NCBI RefSeq assembly: GCF_004793885.1
Contig: NZ_SRYG01000002.1
Coordinates: forward strand, 118,827-182,826
Direction: 5' to 3'
DNA from: Dubosiella muris
Lineage (GTDB): Bacteria; Bacillota_I; Bacilli_A; Erysipelotrichales; Erysipelotrichaceae
Length of the DNA: 64,000 nt
Shown piece after piece: positions 6,933 to 16,129 of the stretch. The notes beneath the pieces are model-generated. The model was given only the letters and a program-made list of their open reading frames with translations. It ran no database searches and was not told where the DNA came from. A program made the translations under genes and the position numbers. Within the stretch, counting starts at the first letter, position 1, and each line of letters opens with the position of its first letter.

Positions 6933-8633
6933 TTAATCTTTGCGAATGAACTCAAGCAGTTCTGTAGCCGCTTCGTGCAGTCCATGACGGTTCATCTTGT
7001 CAAAGCCAAGATGCGTGTAAATCTCGCCGACAAACACGCCGTTGTCTTTCAAAGACTGGAACACTTCGTCGATGAGCGGCTCGCACACGTCCTGCTGCTG
7101 CATCGGACCGAACGGATTGGCGAAATACGTTGTCGAAATGCCGACTTCCTGCGTCGTTCCCAGCGCCATTCGCTTCCCTTGCTTGCACGTTTCCTTGACT
7201 TCTTCCACTTCCAGCTCTTTCAAACCATATTCGTCGGTGTAGTTGTTGGCGTAGGCGAACAAGTCGATCTTGTGGTTCGATACGACCATGCGGTATGGGG
7301 CCGCCGGCACGATCATGCGCGAGTTTGGATTTTCCGGCGCCATGAACACCGAACGGTCCATATCCCGGTATGGCGTTCCCGGATCGAGATCGTCCAGACG
7401 AATGAACGCGCCGATCTCCGTTCCTTGTCCATACGGCACGCCGTTTTCGATGTGGATCGTTCCCATATCGTCGAATACGACGTCGATGTCTTTAATGATG
7501 TCTTTACCAACGACTTTGAGCGCTTCGATCGACTCCGATTTTCCGGCGCCCGAGTCCCCCATCAGCATGATGCCTTTGGTTCGCCCGTCTTTTAACGTGA
7601 TATTGACAAACGCGCCGTGGATTGGCAGCCATCCCTGGCTCATCATCGCCAGATTGTGCAGCGTCAGCGCCATTTTCTTCATATAGCCGAAATATTCCAC
7701 CCGCGGATGATCCGAGATCGAACCGACCCAAATATCGTTTTCCGTGTCGTGGTAGAACGTTGTCTCGTTTTTGTTGTCCTCGTTGCCGTACAGCACGATC
7801 AAGTCCGGTTTCTCCTTGGCCTCTTCGCGCGTCGCCAGCTCGAACAAGTTGGCCAGGGAAAGCGCCGTCGCCGTGTATTTCGAGTTGAAGTACACAAAGC
7901 AAAGCAGCTTGCCAACTTTCATTGGGAAGCAGAACCAGTCGTCTTTCTCGAACCGGAACGTATTGAGTGGATTTTGGTCAATCTCGGTAAACATGCCCGT
8001 TCGCTTGCTCGATTTTGGATGCAAAATCATTGGCGTCCGCAGCATGACGGTGTCAATGATCGGAATGTCCTCCAATTTCTTATATTGATCCGGTTTTGTA
8101 AATTCCTTCGCCTTATGCACCGAGAAACAAGCGTTGGTTCCCGCCTGCACCTGGCGATACACGAGGTTTGGCCGGCCCTGGACCTTTTCCTCGAACAACC
8201 GGTAGGTACGCAAGATCAAATCGTTCAGCGAGCTGTCTTTCTGCACCAAGTTGTTGATTCCAAAATCCGGCGTTTTCTCCGAATACATGTAACCAAACCG
8301 CTGCAGCGAACGCCACTCTTTGTAAATCTCTTCCAAAAGCTCCAAAAGCAGTTCGCGCTCCGTCAAATAGTCGCTGTCGATTTCCTCGATTTTAAAAATC
8401 GCTAATATTCGCAAGAATGTCACAAAGTTTTCCGTCGCCTCATCCTCCGTAAACTTTCCATGACGAGTGACATAATCATATAGTTTTGGACTTTTTTCTT
8501 GAACCGAATGAATAAAGTACCCGATAAACCGTTTAAACGATTCCGACCCGAGAAGGGTCTCGCGATTTTTCGGATAGGCCTTATTGTAATTCAAAATTAC
8601 TTGTCGACTTCCAATATGAATTTTATTTTGCAT
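6933..8633 (-). CDS. P-loop protein of the PEPCK / HPr-kinase superfamily
   Basis: 566 residues. A Walker A motif GDSGAGKSE lies at residues 359-367. It is followed by an acidic DIDVVFDDMG segment and NGVPYGQGTEIGAFIRLDD. The order resembles the kinase-1a, kinase-2 and metal-binding strands of PEP carboxykinase and HPr kinase; Gly-Lys-Ser-Glu is closer to HPr kinase than to the Gly-Lys-Thr-Thr of PEPCK. The N-terminal half (1-330) is not one I recognise. Automatic annotation would probably say phosphoenolpyruvate carboxykinase, but whether it decarboxylates oxaloacetate or phosphorylates a protein cannot be decided from sequence. The ATG at 8633 follows AGGAG at a long spacing. Transcribed alone. 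Confidence 0.65.
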   Translation of the reverse strand: MQNKIHIGSRQVILNYNKAYPKNRETLLGSESFKRFIGYFIHSVQEKSPKLYDYVTRHGKFTEDEATENFVTFLRILAIFKIEEIDSDYLTERELLLELLEEIYKEWRSLQRFGYMYSEKTPDFGINNLVQKDSSLNDLILRTYRLFEEKVQGRPNLVYRQVQAGTNACFSVHKAKEFTKPDQYKKLEDIPIIDTVMLRTPMILHPKSSKRTGMFTEIDQNPLNTFRFEKDDWFCFPMKVGKLLCFVYFNSKYTATALSLANLFELATREEAKEKPDLIVLYGNEDNKNETTFYHDTENDIWVGSISDHPRVEYFGYMKKMALTLHNLAMMSQGWLPIHGAFVNITLKDGRTKGIMLMGDSGAGKSESIEALKVVGKDIIKDIDVVFDDMGTIHIENGVPYGQGTEIGAFIRLDDLDPGTPYRDMDRSVFMAPENPNSRMIVPAAPYRMVVSNHKIDLFAYANNYTDEYGLKELEVEEVKETCKQGKRMALGTTQEVGISTTYFANPFGPMQQQDVCEPLIDEVFQSLKDNGVFVGEIYTHLGFDKMNRHGLHEAATELLEFIRKD

Positions 8634-8723
8634 TCTATACTACTCCTCCCATAATATAATCAACTATACATGAAACTTTTTGAAAAGTAAATGAAAAGAA
8701 AAGAAATTTTCTGAAAGACAAAC

Positions 8724-8750
8724 AAAAAGGTGAAACTGTTTCACCTTTTT
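8724..8750 (-). terminator. Terminator of the trhP-proS operon
   Basis: Twelve-base near-perfect stem (8724-8735 with 8739-8750) with A and T flanks. It is symmetric, but only the minus-strand operon needs it. Confidence 0.85.
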
Positions 8751-8754
8751 CAAA

Positions 8755-10449
8755 TTATTGCCGATAAATCGCATCCAGACGCGACTTCGCTTCCTCGATT
8801 GAAATTTCCTCTTTGCCTTCCTTGGCCCGTTCGACCCATTCCACCAGGCCGTCCTTGGCACCGCGGCCCACCGTGATCCGGTATGGCACGCCAATGAGCT
8901 CCATATCCTTGAACTTCACACCCGCACGTTCCTTGCGGTCGTCCAGCAAAACATCGTATTTGTTTTCAAGGCAGTACGCGTACAAGTCGTTCGCGCATCC
9001 AAGCTGCGTCTCGTCCTTTACCTGCACCGGCACGATGCACGCTTTGAATGGCGCGACCTCCAGCGGCCAAATGATGCCCTGGTCGTCGTGGTGCTGTTCG
9101 ACGATCGCCGCCATACAGCGCTCCAGCCCGATGCCGTAGCTGCCCATCCAAACCGGCTGCTGCTCGTTGTTCGCGTCCGTATACAGCAAATTCATCGACT
9201 TGGCGTACTTTGTTCCCAGCTTGAACAAGTTGCCGACCTCGATACCGTGGTCGAACGTCAGCTTCGCGCCGCACTTCGGACAAATGTCCCCTTCCTTCAC
9301 CTGGCAAAGGTCAAGCACGGCCTTTGGCGTGAAGTCGTCCACGTTCACGTTGACGTAGTGGTGGTCCGTCTTGTTGGCGCCCACGATGAAGTTGCGCATC
9401 TTTTCGATTTGCCGATCCATATACACTGGCACATTCAAACCAACCGGTCCGGCGAAGCCGACTTTGGCGCCTGTCGCCTTTTCGACATCCGCGAAGTCCG
9501 CCAGCTCCATTTCCGCCGCGCCCAGCGCCTTGAGCGCCTTCGTCTCGTTGAGCTCACGATCGCCCGGAATGCAGAACGCGACGATGTTTCCGTCGACGTT
9601 ATACAACAGCGTCTTCACAAAGTCTTCCGGCTGCTTGCCAAAGAACGCGGCCACTTCCTCGATCGTTTTCGCGTTCGGCGTCTCGACAAGCTCCATTTCC
9701 TTCTTTTCCTCGGTTGAAGCCTCTTTCGTGTCCATGACTTCCGTGATTTCCAAATTGCTCGAGAAATCGCACCCTTCGCAACCGACAACGATGTCCTCGC
9801 CGATATTCGTAATCGCCTGGTACTCTTCCGACAACAAGCCGCCCATCGCTCCGGTGTCAGCCCGCACGATTTTATACGTCAAATCGAAGCGGTCGAAAAT
9901 GCGGCAGTAGGCGTCGTACATCTTGTCGTATTGCGCGTCCAGACCGGCCTCGTCGATATCGAACGTGTAGGCGTCCTTCATAATGAACTCGCGCACGCGG
10001 ATCAAACCGTAGCGCGGTCTTGTCTCGTCGCGGAACTTCGTCTGGATCTGGTACAAGTTGTACGGAAAATCCTTATACGACTTGCCGTCCATGCTGGCCG
10101 CGATGGCGAACAACTCCTCGTGCGTCGGGCCGAGCACGTACTTTTTATTGTAGCGGTCCAGCAGCGTAAACATGTTGGACCCAAACGCGCTGCGCCGTCC
10201 GGATTGCACGTACACGTCTTCCGGAATGAGCGCCGGCATCAGCAGCTCCTGCGCGCCCTTGGCGTCCATTTCCTCCCGGACGATGTTTTCGATCCGGGAC
10301 AGCACGCGCTTGCCCATCGGCATGATCATGTACATCCCGTTCGAGCTTTTCTTGATCATGCCCGCGCGTACGAGCAAATTGCCGGAAACCGAATCCTCGT
10401 CTTTGGAGTTTTCCCGCAATGTATAGAAGAAACTTTCACTTAATTTCAT
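8755..10449 (-). CDS. proS: Prolyl-tRNA synthetase, bacterial type
   Basis: 564 residues, the length of bacterial-type ProRS. It charges tRNA-Pro with proline. Class II motif 2 is in the KFRDETRPRYGLIRVREF stretch. An editing (INS/YbaK-like) domain occupies about residues 230-380, and the anticodon-binding domain follows from about 460. Motif 3 is at GSYGIGLERCMAAI, and a CPKCGA pair is present near 410. The ATG at 10449 has GAGGAGAGG upstream. It follows trhP2 by 15 bp in one operon, so a proline-charging enzyme is co-expressed with a tRNA wobble-base hydroxylase. Confidence 0.97.
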   Translation of the reverse strand: MKLSESFFYTLRENSKDEDSVSGNLLVRAGMIKKSSNGMYMIMPMGKRVLSRIENIVREEMDAKGAQELLMPALIPEDVYVQSGRRSAFGSNMFTLLDRYNKKYVLGPTHEELFAIAASMDGKSYKDFPYNLYQIQTKFRDETRPRYGLIRVREFIMKDAYTFDIDEAGLDAQYDKMYDAYCRIFDRFDLTYKIVRADTGAMGGLLSEEYQAITNIGEDIVVGCEGCDFSSNLEITEVMDTKEASTEEKKEMELVETPNAKTIEEVAAFFGKQPEDFVKTLLYNVDGNIVAFCIPGDRELNETKALKALGAAEMELADFADVEKATGAKVGFAGPVGLNVPVYMDRQIEKMRNFIVGANKTDHHYVNVNVDDFTPKAVLDLCQVKEGDICPKCGAKLTFDHGIEVGNLFKLGTKYAKSMNLLYTDANNEQQPVWMGSYGIGLERCMAAIVEQHHDDQGIIWPLEVAPFKACIVPVQVKDETQLGCANDLYAYCLENKYDVLLDDRKERAGVKFKDMELIGVPYRITVGRGAKDGLVEWVERAKEGKEEISIEEAKSRLDAIYRQ

Positions 10450-10464
10450 GTTATCCTCTCCTCT

Positions 10465-11667
10465 TTATTTGATTTTACGGATCATCGCGTCTTTCTCGAT
10501 CGGTCCGTCCCATTTAGTATACACGATTTGCATCGGTTTATTGCAAACTTCGAGTTCAAAACCATCTTCATCGGTGATTTTGCCAACTTCGATTGCGGTG
10601 CTCGAAATATTCGGCCCGAAAATCTCCAGCGTCGAATACGGGCGGAAGTGGTTTTTCACCTGCAAGACAGCCGTTTTGGTGAATGGATCGAAGTCGAGCA
10701 CCGAAGCCACGTATTCCTGCGTGACGATTTCATCGTGATCCACGTACAACTGCACATTCTCGTCCGGGATCCCCCGATAAAAGCCTGGCCCGGTCGGCCG
10801 GTTTTCCGCCTTGCGGATCTCGCGCTCGATGGCTTCAATGTCTTCCGCTTCCAAGTGGCCTTTCTCGTAAATCATGTCAATGAGCCGCCGATAGCTGGAA
10901 ACGACCGTCGCCAAATAGTACGCCGATTTCATGCGCCCCTCGATTTTCAGCGAACTGACACCGCATTGGATGAGCTTTTCGACGTATCGAACCGCCTGCA
11001 AGTCTTTGGAAGACATGGAAAACAAATCGGATGGATCCGAGATTTCCGCGCCTCGCTCCATCAAATGGTACTTCCAGCGGCAGCTTTGCGCGCAGCCGCC
11101 CCGGTTGGCGTCGCGCAAAGTCATATGGTTGCTTAAAACGCAACGTCCCGAATACGAGATGCACATCCCGCCGTGGATGAACACTTCGATCGGCAAAATG
11201 TTTTTCTCGCAAATCGCTTCCACTTCGTCGAGCGTGCATTCCCGGCCTAAAACGACCCGATCCACACCCTGTCCTTTCCAAAAGCGAACCGCCGCCGAAT
11301 TGGTGGACGAATGCTGCGTGGAAACGTGGATCTCGTAATGGCATCCAAGCGCTTTCGCCCGTTTCATGATCGCGGGCGACGCCACGATGATCGCGTGGAC
11401 ACCCGCTTTGTCGAGCGCTTGCAAGTAGTCGCTCAAACCATCAAGATCTTCATCGTGCGGCAGCAAATTCACCGTCACGTGGACTTTGGCTTGGTGAGCG
11501 TTGGCGAAGCGCACGAGTTCGGCGATGTCGTCCAGTGTGAAATTGGAAGCGCGGGAGCGCAGGGAAAACTGCTTTCCGCCAATGTACACCGCGTCGGCTC
11601 CATATAAAATCGCGATTTTCGCCTTTTCAAGATTTCCGGCTGGCGCCAGCAATTCGATTTTTTCCAT
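10465..11667 (-). CDS. trhP2: U32 family peptidase, tRNA 5-hydroxyuridine hydroxylase subunit TrhP2
   Basis: 400 residues. Opens with MEKIELLAPAGNLEKAK, the U32 signature. It also has the prephenate-dependent tRNA hydroxylation hallmarks: a Cys cluster at NRGGCAQSCRW and the YSGRCVLSNH segment. In B. subtilis YrrO (TrhP2) works with YrrN (TrhP1) to make 5-hydroxyuridine at position 34 of tRNAs. Here the two genes are adjacent (the trhP1 stop abuts the trhP2 start), supporting the same two-subunit arrangement. In Bacillus the pair sits in the mltG-greA region; here it has moved next to proS. The ATG at 11667 is used. Confidence 0.85.
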   Translation of the reverse strand: MEKIELLAPAGNLEKAKIAILYGADAVYIGGKQFSLRSRASNFTLDDIAELVRFANAHQAKVHVTVNLLPHDEDLDGLSDYLQALDKAGVHAIIVASPAIMKRAKALGCHYEIHVSTQHSSTNSAAVRFWKGQGVDRVVLGRECTLDEVEAICEKNILPIEVFIHGGMCISYSGRCVLSNHMTLRDANRGGCAQSCRWKYHLMERGAEISDPSDLFSMSSKDLQAVRYVEKLIQCGVSSLKIEGRMKSAYYLATVVSSYRRLIDMIYEKGHLEAEDIEAIEREIRKAENRPTGPGFYRGIPDENVQLYVDHDEIVTQEYVASVLDFDPFTKTAVLQVKNHFRPYSTLEIFGPNISSTAIEVGKITDEDGFELEVCNKPMQIVYTKWDGPIEKDAMIRKIK

Positions 11668-12516
11668 TTAATCCACCTTCTTCTTGACTGTCGTCTGCCC
11701 ATACCAGCGATCGCTTCCCGCCAAAGGGCGCGCCGGCTGTCCGCCCGCCAAAACCGCCGCGTACGCTTTGGCGGCCTCGATGATTTCCTCGTCATTCAAA
11801 AACAAGGAGTCGAGCCGAAACCGCCGGACTCCCGCGTCGTAAAGCGCTTGAATGTAATCCAGCGACTGAATTGGCTCGGCCGAGAATACGTGGGTTCCGC
11901 TTTCATCTTCCAAAACAGGCATCGCTTCGTCGCGGGTTTGCTCGACAAGATCATAGCGATCGCTCTTTTTTTCTTTGCCGATATGACGCAAATAATTGGT
12001 CACAAGCGGACGGCGCGAATACAAAATGGAAAAGTAGCCGTGAATCAAAATTTCCGCTTGCGGACAGTTTTGAACGATGCCCACGATTTCCTCGAGCGAG
12101 AGCTCGTGGGCGAGCGACACGCTTTTTACGCCCAAATCGAGGTAAAAGCGAACGTCTGGCGTATTGGTCACGAGCGTTTCGGGTTGATAAACGAGTTTCT
12201 CCTGCAGACCGAGCCGCTGCGCGATTTCAAACACGCCCTCGTCGGCGTAATAAATCGCGTCCACATCGACGTCTTTGAGCGCCTGCAAAAAATGTTCTAA
12301 CCCGTCGACTTCCTCTTCCATAAACAGCTTGAGCGCGTTGACGGCCATTTTCAAGCCGTGTTGCTCGCAGGCCGCTTTCCAGTCGGCGAGCGAGTCGATC
12401 GGTTGTTTGGCTTCGCTGCGCAGCGAAAAGCCTTCAAACGCCACCACGACTGTGTCGATGGGGCTTGCCTGAAAGGCGGGCAAAGACGCCATGGACTGTA
12501 TCGTACTAATAAACAT
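11668..12516 (-). CDS. trhP1: U32 family protein, TrhP1 partner subunit
   Basis: 282 residues, shorter than TrhP2, matching the size relation of B. subtilis YrrN and YrrO. It follows the U32 barrel pattern (LKMAVNALKLFMEEEVDGLE, then VSLAHELSLEEI) and has the HGYFSILYSRRPLVTNYLRH segment where TrhP2 has its YSGRC motif; that cysteine is absent, as expected for the non-cluster-bearing partner. First gene of the trhP1-trhP2-proS operon. The ATG at 12516 has AAGGAAA upstream. Confidence 0.8.
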   Translation of the reverse strand: MFISTIQSMASLPAFQASPIDTVVVAFEGFSLRSEAKQPIDSLADWKAACEQHGLKMAVNALKLFMEEEVDGLEHFLQALKDVDVDAIYYADEGVFEIAQRLGLQEKLVYQPETLVTNTPDVRFYLDLGVKSVSLAHELSLEEIVGIVQNCPQAEILIHGYFSILYSRRPLVTNYLRHIGKEKKSDRYDLVEQTRDEAMPVLEDESGTHVFSAEPIQSLDYIQALYDAGVRRFRLDSLFLNDEEIIEAAKAYAAVLAGGQPARPLAGSDRWYGQTTVKKKVD

Positions 12517-12548
12517 GGACTGGTTTCCTTTCTATTCGTTGAAACGAG

Positions 12549-12571
12549 AAAAACCCGATTGGACAATCGAG
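12549..12571 (-). terminator. Terminator of the Na/Pi cotransporter gene
   Basis: CTCGATTG/CAATCGGG stem (minus-strand reading) with a tight loop, followed by T5. Confidence 0.75.
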
Positions 12572-12585
12572 TTGTTTATAAAGCA

Positions 12586-14352
12586 TCAAATTCCGTATTT
12601 CTCGTCGTACTCTTTGAAATATGTCGCGTACTCGCCGGTCTTTTCGCGGCGGTACTGGCTTAAATACGCGTGAGAATCGTAGTCGGATGTCGCCATTTCG
12701 AGCAGACACACCGCGACATTCGAGCAATGATCCGCGATGCGTTCCAGATTGTTGAGCAGCTCGCTGTAGTAAATGCCCTGATCGAGCGAGCAAATGCCAT
12801 CGCGCAGACGCTGGACGTGGCGCATCTTGAGCTCGTCGCATAAAATGCTGATGAGATCTTTTAACGGTTCGACATGTTTAGCTGTGTCCATGTCCTGATT
12901 TTCGAACGCGTCGATCGTCAAGTCCATAATGTCCTTGGTCGCGCTTTCCAAAATCGAAAGCTCGTGTTCCGCCACCGACGAGAACCGGATTCCTTTTTCA
13001 GACATGTCCTTGCCGATGTGGGCGATATGGTAGGCGTGGTCGCCGGTACGCTCGAAATCGCCAATGCAGTGCAAATATTCGGACACTTCTTTGGATTGGA
13101 TCTCCGTCATTTCCTTTCCAGTCAGCTGGATCAGGTAAGCGCCGATTTTGTCTTCGTACTTGTCAACTTTCTTTTCCCTGTTTTGCACTTTTTTATACAG
13201 CTTGTCGGAGAAATCGCCATACAGCGTAAACGCGCGGCTCAAATTTTTCAAACAGCTTTTCGCCATCATGACAATCGAGCGGTGGCACTGGTTGATGGCG
13301 ATGGCCGGATACGACAGGAATCGCTCTTCGAGAAGCTCGAAATCGTCGTCTTCGTCGTCATCCTCGTCCTTTCCGGGTACAAGCAGCGTCACGATTTTCT
13401 CAATGCCTTTGACAAACGGGAGCAAAATGATCATCGCGGCGGCGCGGTACACCGTGTTGAGCAGGGCGACCGAGAACGGCGACATGGTCATTGAGTAAAA
13501 ATCAAAGTGGACGAACGCATTCACGCTGTAAAACAGCGTGGTTCCTAAAATCATCGCGAAAACATCGTTGATCAAATAAACGAGCGCCGTTCGTTTTCCG
13601 TACTTGTTCGTTCCCATCGCCGACAGCAAAACCGGGCAGGCGGCGCCGATGCCGATTCCCATGATCATTGGATAGGCGGACTGGAAGACGATCGCGCCGG
13701 TTACCGACAAAGCCTGAAGCACGCCGACGGCCGCGGATGCGGATTGAAGCACCGCGGTCAGCGCGATGCCAAACACAATGCCAAGAACCGGATTGGTAAA
13801 CGAAGTCAGCATGGAAACGAAAGCCGGCGAATCTTTCAGCGGCGCCACCGCGCCAGACATCGTCTGCATGCCGATCATCAAGATCGCGAAGCCAAGCATG
13901 ATATTTCCCAGCTGCCGATACACGTCTTTTTTAAGAAAGGTGCGGAAGATGATTCCAAGAATCGCGACGATTGCCGAGATGGTCGCGGTCGACAAAAGCT
14001 GGGCGATTCCCTGCTGTCCGTCGATGTACGACAAGCAGAGGATCCATCCGGTAATACTTGTACCGATGTTCGCTCCCATAATGATGCCAATCGCCTGCGC
14101 GACTTTCATCATTCCGGAATTGACGAAACCGACGACCATGACGGTCGTAGCGGAAGACGACTGGATCACGGCGGTGACGGCCGCTCCCAGCAAGAGACCT
14201 TTGAGAGGCGTGTTCGTGAGTTTGTATAAAATGAGTTCGAGCTTGTTTCCGGCCATTTGTTTCAGCCCGTCGCCCATCACGCTCATTCCATACAAAAACA
14301 GCGCCACCCCACTCAGCAAGGTCAAGACCAACACGATAGTATTTATGTCCAT
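12586..14352 (-). CDS. Na/Pi cotransporter family protein with C-terminal PhoU-like domain
   Basis: 588 residues. The N-terminal half has two inverted membrane repeats, each with the family's glutamine-serine motif: QSSSATTVMVVGF and QSASAAVGVLQAL. After about residue 340 an acidic linker (DEDDDEDDDFELLEE) leads to a PhoU-like helical domain (to residue 588) with ERTGDHAYHIAHIG and NLERIADHCSNVAV, the metal-binding helices of PhoU. The protein is expected to import phosphate with sodium across the cytoplasmic membrane, with the PhoU-like tail regulating it. The ATG at 14352 follows AGGAGG; single gene with its own promoter and terminator. Confidence 0.92.
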   Translation of the reverse strand: MDINTIVLVLTLLSGVALFLYGMSVMGDGLKQMAGNKLELILYKLTNTPLKGLLLGAAVTAVIQSSSATTVMVVGFVNSGMMKVAQAIGIIMGANIGTSITGWILCLSYIDGQQGIAQLLSTATISAIVAILGIIFRTFLKKDVYRQLGNIMLGFAILMIGMQTMSGAVAPLKDSPAFVSMLTSFTNPVLGIVFGIALTAVLQSASAAVGVLQALSVTGAIVFQSAYPMIMGIGIGAACPVLLSAMGTNKYGKRTALVYLINDVFAMILGTTLFYSVNAFVHFDFYSMTMSPFSVALLNTVYRAAAMIILLPFVKGIEKIVTLLVPGKDEDDDEDDDFELLEERFLSYPAIAINQCHRSIVMMAKSCLKNLSRAFTLYGDFSDKLYKKVQNREKKVDKYEDKIGAYLIQLTGKEMTEIQSKEVSEYLHCIGDFERTGDHAYHIAHIGKDMSEKGIRFSSVAEHELSILESATKDIMDLTIDAFENQDMDTAKHVEPLKDLISILCDELKMRHVQRLRDGICSLDQGIYYSELLNNLERIADHCSNVAVCLLEMATSDYDSHAYLSQYRREKTGEYATYFKEYDEKYGI

Positions 14353-14389
14353 TGTTGCCTCCTAAAGTGTCTTTTTACTAAACAAGGCT

Positions 14390-14419
14390 ATTATACCTGA
14401 AACGTTGATGAAAAGTAAA
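14390..14419 (-). promoter_or_regulatory. Na/Pi cotransporter gene promoter
   Basis: TTTACT, 18-bp spacer, TATAAT on the minus strand. Confidence 0.6.
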
Positions 14420-14476
14420 TGATCTGAAAAATGGATTGTTTTCCGGGAAAAAACTTTTTTCGTCAATCCCCCTTTA

Positions 14477-14504
14477 TTGACTCTCGCAAGGGTTGTTTTA
14501 TAAT
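14477..14504 (+). promoter_or_regulatory. araC-type regulator promoter
   Basis: TTGACT, 16-bp spacer, TATAAT. The ATG just after the -10 (14503) cannot be the start because it overlaps the promoter, which favours the ATG at 14527. Confidence 0.75.
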
Positions 14505-14526
14505 GGAAACAACAGGTAAAAAAAAT

Positions 14527-15435
14527 ATGAACAAATACTCTCAACTGAAAGAAAAAACCGCGCACGGCACCAAACGCAAGCCCATTTGCCACTTGATGTT
14601 CGACATCAAAAACCAGCAGTCCATCTATCCGGATAATTTTTTCGTGGACCGGCACTGGCATCCGGAATGCGAGATTCTCTACGTGGAAAAAGGAATGCTG
14701 GAATTGGAGCACAACTTGAATAAACGCGTCTTGCATCAAGGCGATATCGCGTTGATCGACCCCGAGGATTTGCACGAGGTGACGGGATGCTCGAACGACA
14801 CGATCCACCACGCGATTCTTTTTGATCCTTTGCTGCTGTCGACAACAATGAAAGACGCGTTTCAGGAAGATATCGTCGACCACTTTCTGGAACGGCGCGT
14901 CGGATTCACGACAGTGCTCTCCGCGGATCGTCTGGCGTACTCGCTGGTGGAAGCGCAAGTCAAGGATTTGATTGAGTGCCTGTCCCACGAAACGGAGTAC
15001 TCCTACTACAAAGCCAAGGTCATGCTGTTTCAGTTGTTTTTGACTTTTTACGAAATGAAGCTGTTTATTCCAAAAAACGCCAATTTGAACGAGGAGCAAC
15101 GTCTTGGCATCGACCGCTATAAGACGATTCAAATGTACATTGAGGAGCATTACAAAGAGGAGATCCATCTTGAGGAGCTGGCCGCCTTGATCGACTGCTC
15201 GGAAAATTACGTGGGCCGGCTGTTCAAGCGCATTCAGCACGACTCCCCGATCCACTATTTGATCCAGTATCGAATCGAAAAAGCGTGTGAGCTGCTGAAG
15301 AACACGACCTTGTCCGTGCTGGACATTAGTTTGGAAGTTGGCTTTACCAATGTTTCCTACTTCATCCGCCAATTCAAGGAATACAAAAAAACGACGCCTT
15401 TACGATATAGAAAAAGCTTTCAGTCTTCACGCTGA
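14527..15435 (+). CDS. AraC/XylS family transcriptional regulator
   Basis: 302 residues. An N-terminal cupin-type sensor domain (about 20-150; HWHPECEILYVEKG and GDIALIDPEDLHEV) is followed by a C-terminal double helix-turn-helix (about 205-300) with LAALIDCSENYVGRLFKR and the AraC signature ISLEVGFTNVSYFIRQFKEY. Such proteins bind a small ligand, often a sugar, and activate nearby genes. No obvious target operon is adjacent: the divergent gene is the Na/Pi cotransporter. The ATG at 14527 lies downstream of the promoter, with AGG as a weak Shine-Dalgarno. Its last nine bases overlap the convergent HAD gene. Confidence 0.9.
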   Translation: MNKYSQLKEKTAHGTKRKPICHLMFDIKNQQSIYPDNFFVDRHWHPECEILYVEKGMLELEHNLNKRVLHQGDIALIDPEDLHEVTGCSNDTIHHAILFDPLLLSTTMKDAFQEDIVDHFLERRVGFTTVLSADRLAYSLVEAQVKDLIECLSHETEYSYYKAKVMLFQLFLTFYEMKLFIPKNANLNEEQRLGIDRYKTIQMYIEEHYKEEIHLEELAALIDCSENYVGRLFKRIQHDSPIHYLIQYRIEKACELLKNTTLSVLDISLEVGFTNVSYFIRQFKEYKKTTPLRYRKSFQSSR

Positions 15436-15445
15436 AAGCTCTTTT
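15411..15445. terminator. Bidirectional terminator inside two convergent gene ends
   Basis: AGCTTTCAG/CTGAAAGCT (15415-15423 with 15432-15440) has A5 on its left and T4 on its right, so it can terminate in both directions. It contains the stop codons of both the AraC gene and the HAD gene. Confidence 0.85.
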
Positions 15446-16122
15446 AATAATTCAATTAACTGCTTTTCGGAATAGACGACATAGTCCGCCGCTTCTCCTT
15501 CGGGACCATGGTGGCGGTTGAAGTGGATCGTTTTCATGCCGACGTTTTTCGCGCCCTCCATATCATTTCCATACGAATCGCCGATATAGTACCAGTCCAT
15601 CGCGTTTTCGTTCAACGTATCCATCACTTCGGTGAACGCTCTTGGATCCGGCTTGGCGTAGCCGATCTTTCCGCTTGTGAACACGTGGGACGGATGAAAG
15701 TAGTCAAACACGCCCAAAGTTGACAGTTTGGCGTATTGATGGCCATGATCTCCGTTGGTCAAAATCGCCAGATCCGCGTCGGTTTCCTGAAAAAAGTCGA
15801 CAAGCTGCGGGTCCATCGCGATATTTTTTTGATAATCGCGGTACATCTTCTGAAATTCGTCCGCGAACGCGTCATCCACCGGAATGCCGTAACGGCTGCA
15901 TACGGTTTTAATGCGGTGGCGTCCGGATTCGTCAATCGAAATTTTTCCGGTCTGGATTTGATCAAAGATCTCGTCTCCCGCCTTTCGATAATCCAAATAA
16001 AACCGTTCCATGTCGATTGGATCCAGCTGTCCGTCGGCGAATAAATGGCTCGCGCTCATTCGAAACGGCCAGGAAAGATCGTATAAAGTATCATCACAGT
16101 CAAAACATAGTTTCAATTTCAT
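15427..16122 (-). CDS. HAD-superfamily hydrolase (YjjG-like)
   Basis: 231 residues. HAD motif I is FDCDDTLYD (nucleophile D8, acid D10), motif II ILTNGDHGHQYAK, motif III the lysine of the GYAKPDPRAF segment, motif IV YYIGDSYGNDMEGAKNVG. The alpha-helical cap (about 15-85) places it in subfamily I with YjjG-type nucleotide or sugar phosphatases; the substrate is unknown. The start at 16122 is chosen because the upstream in-frame ATG (16197) lies next to the nifJ terminator and before the promoter -10. No Shine-Dalgarno is present, and the ATG directly follows the -10. Confidence 0.85.
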   Translation of the reverse strand: MKLKLCFDCDDTLYDLSWPFRMSASHLFADGQLDPIDMERFYLDYRKAGDEIFDQIQTGKISIDESGRHRIKTVCSRYGIPVDDAFADEFQKMYRDYQKNIAMDPQLVDFFQETDADLAILTNGDHGHQYAKLSTLGVFDYFHPSHVFTSGKIGYAKPDPRAFTEVMDTLNENAMDWYYIGDSYGNDMEGAKNVGMKTIHFNRHHGPEGEAADYVVYSEKQLIELLKELSA

Positions 16123-16129
16123 ATCCAAA

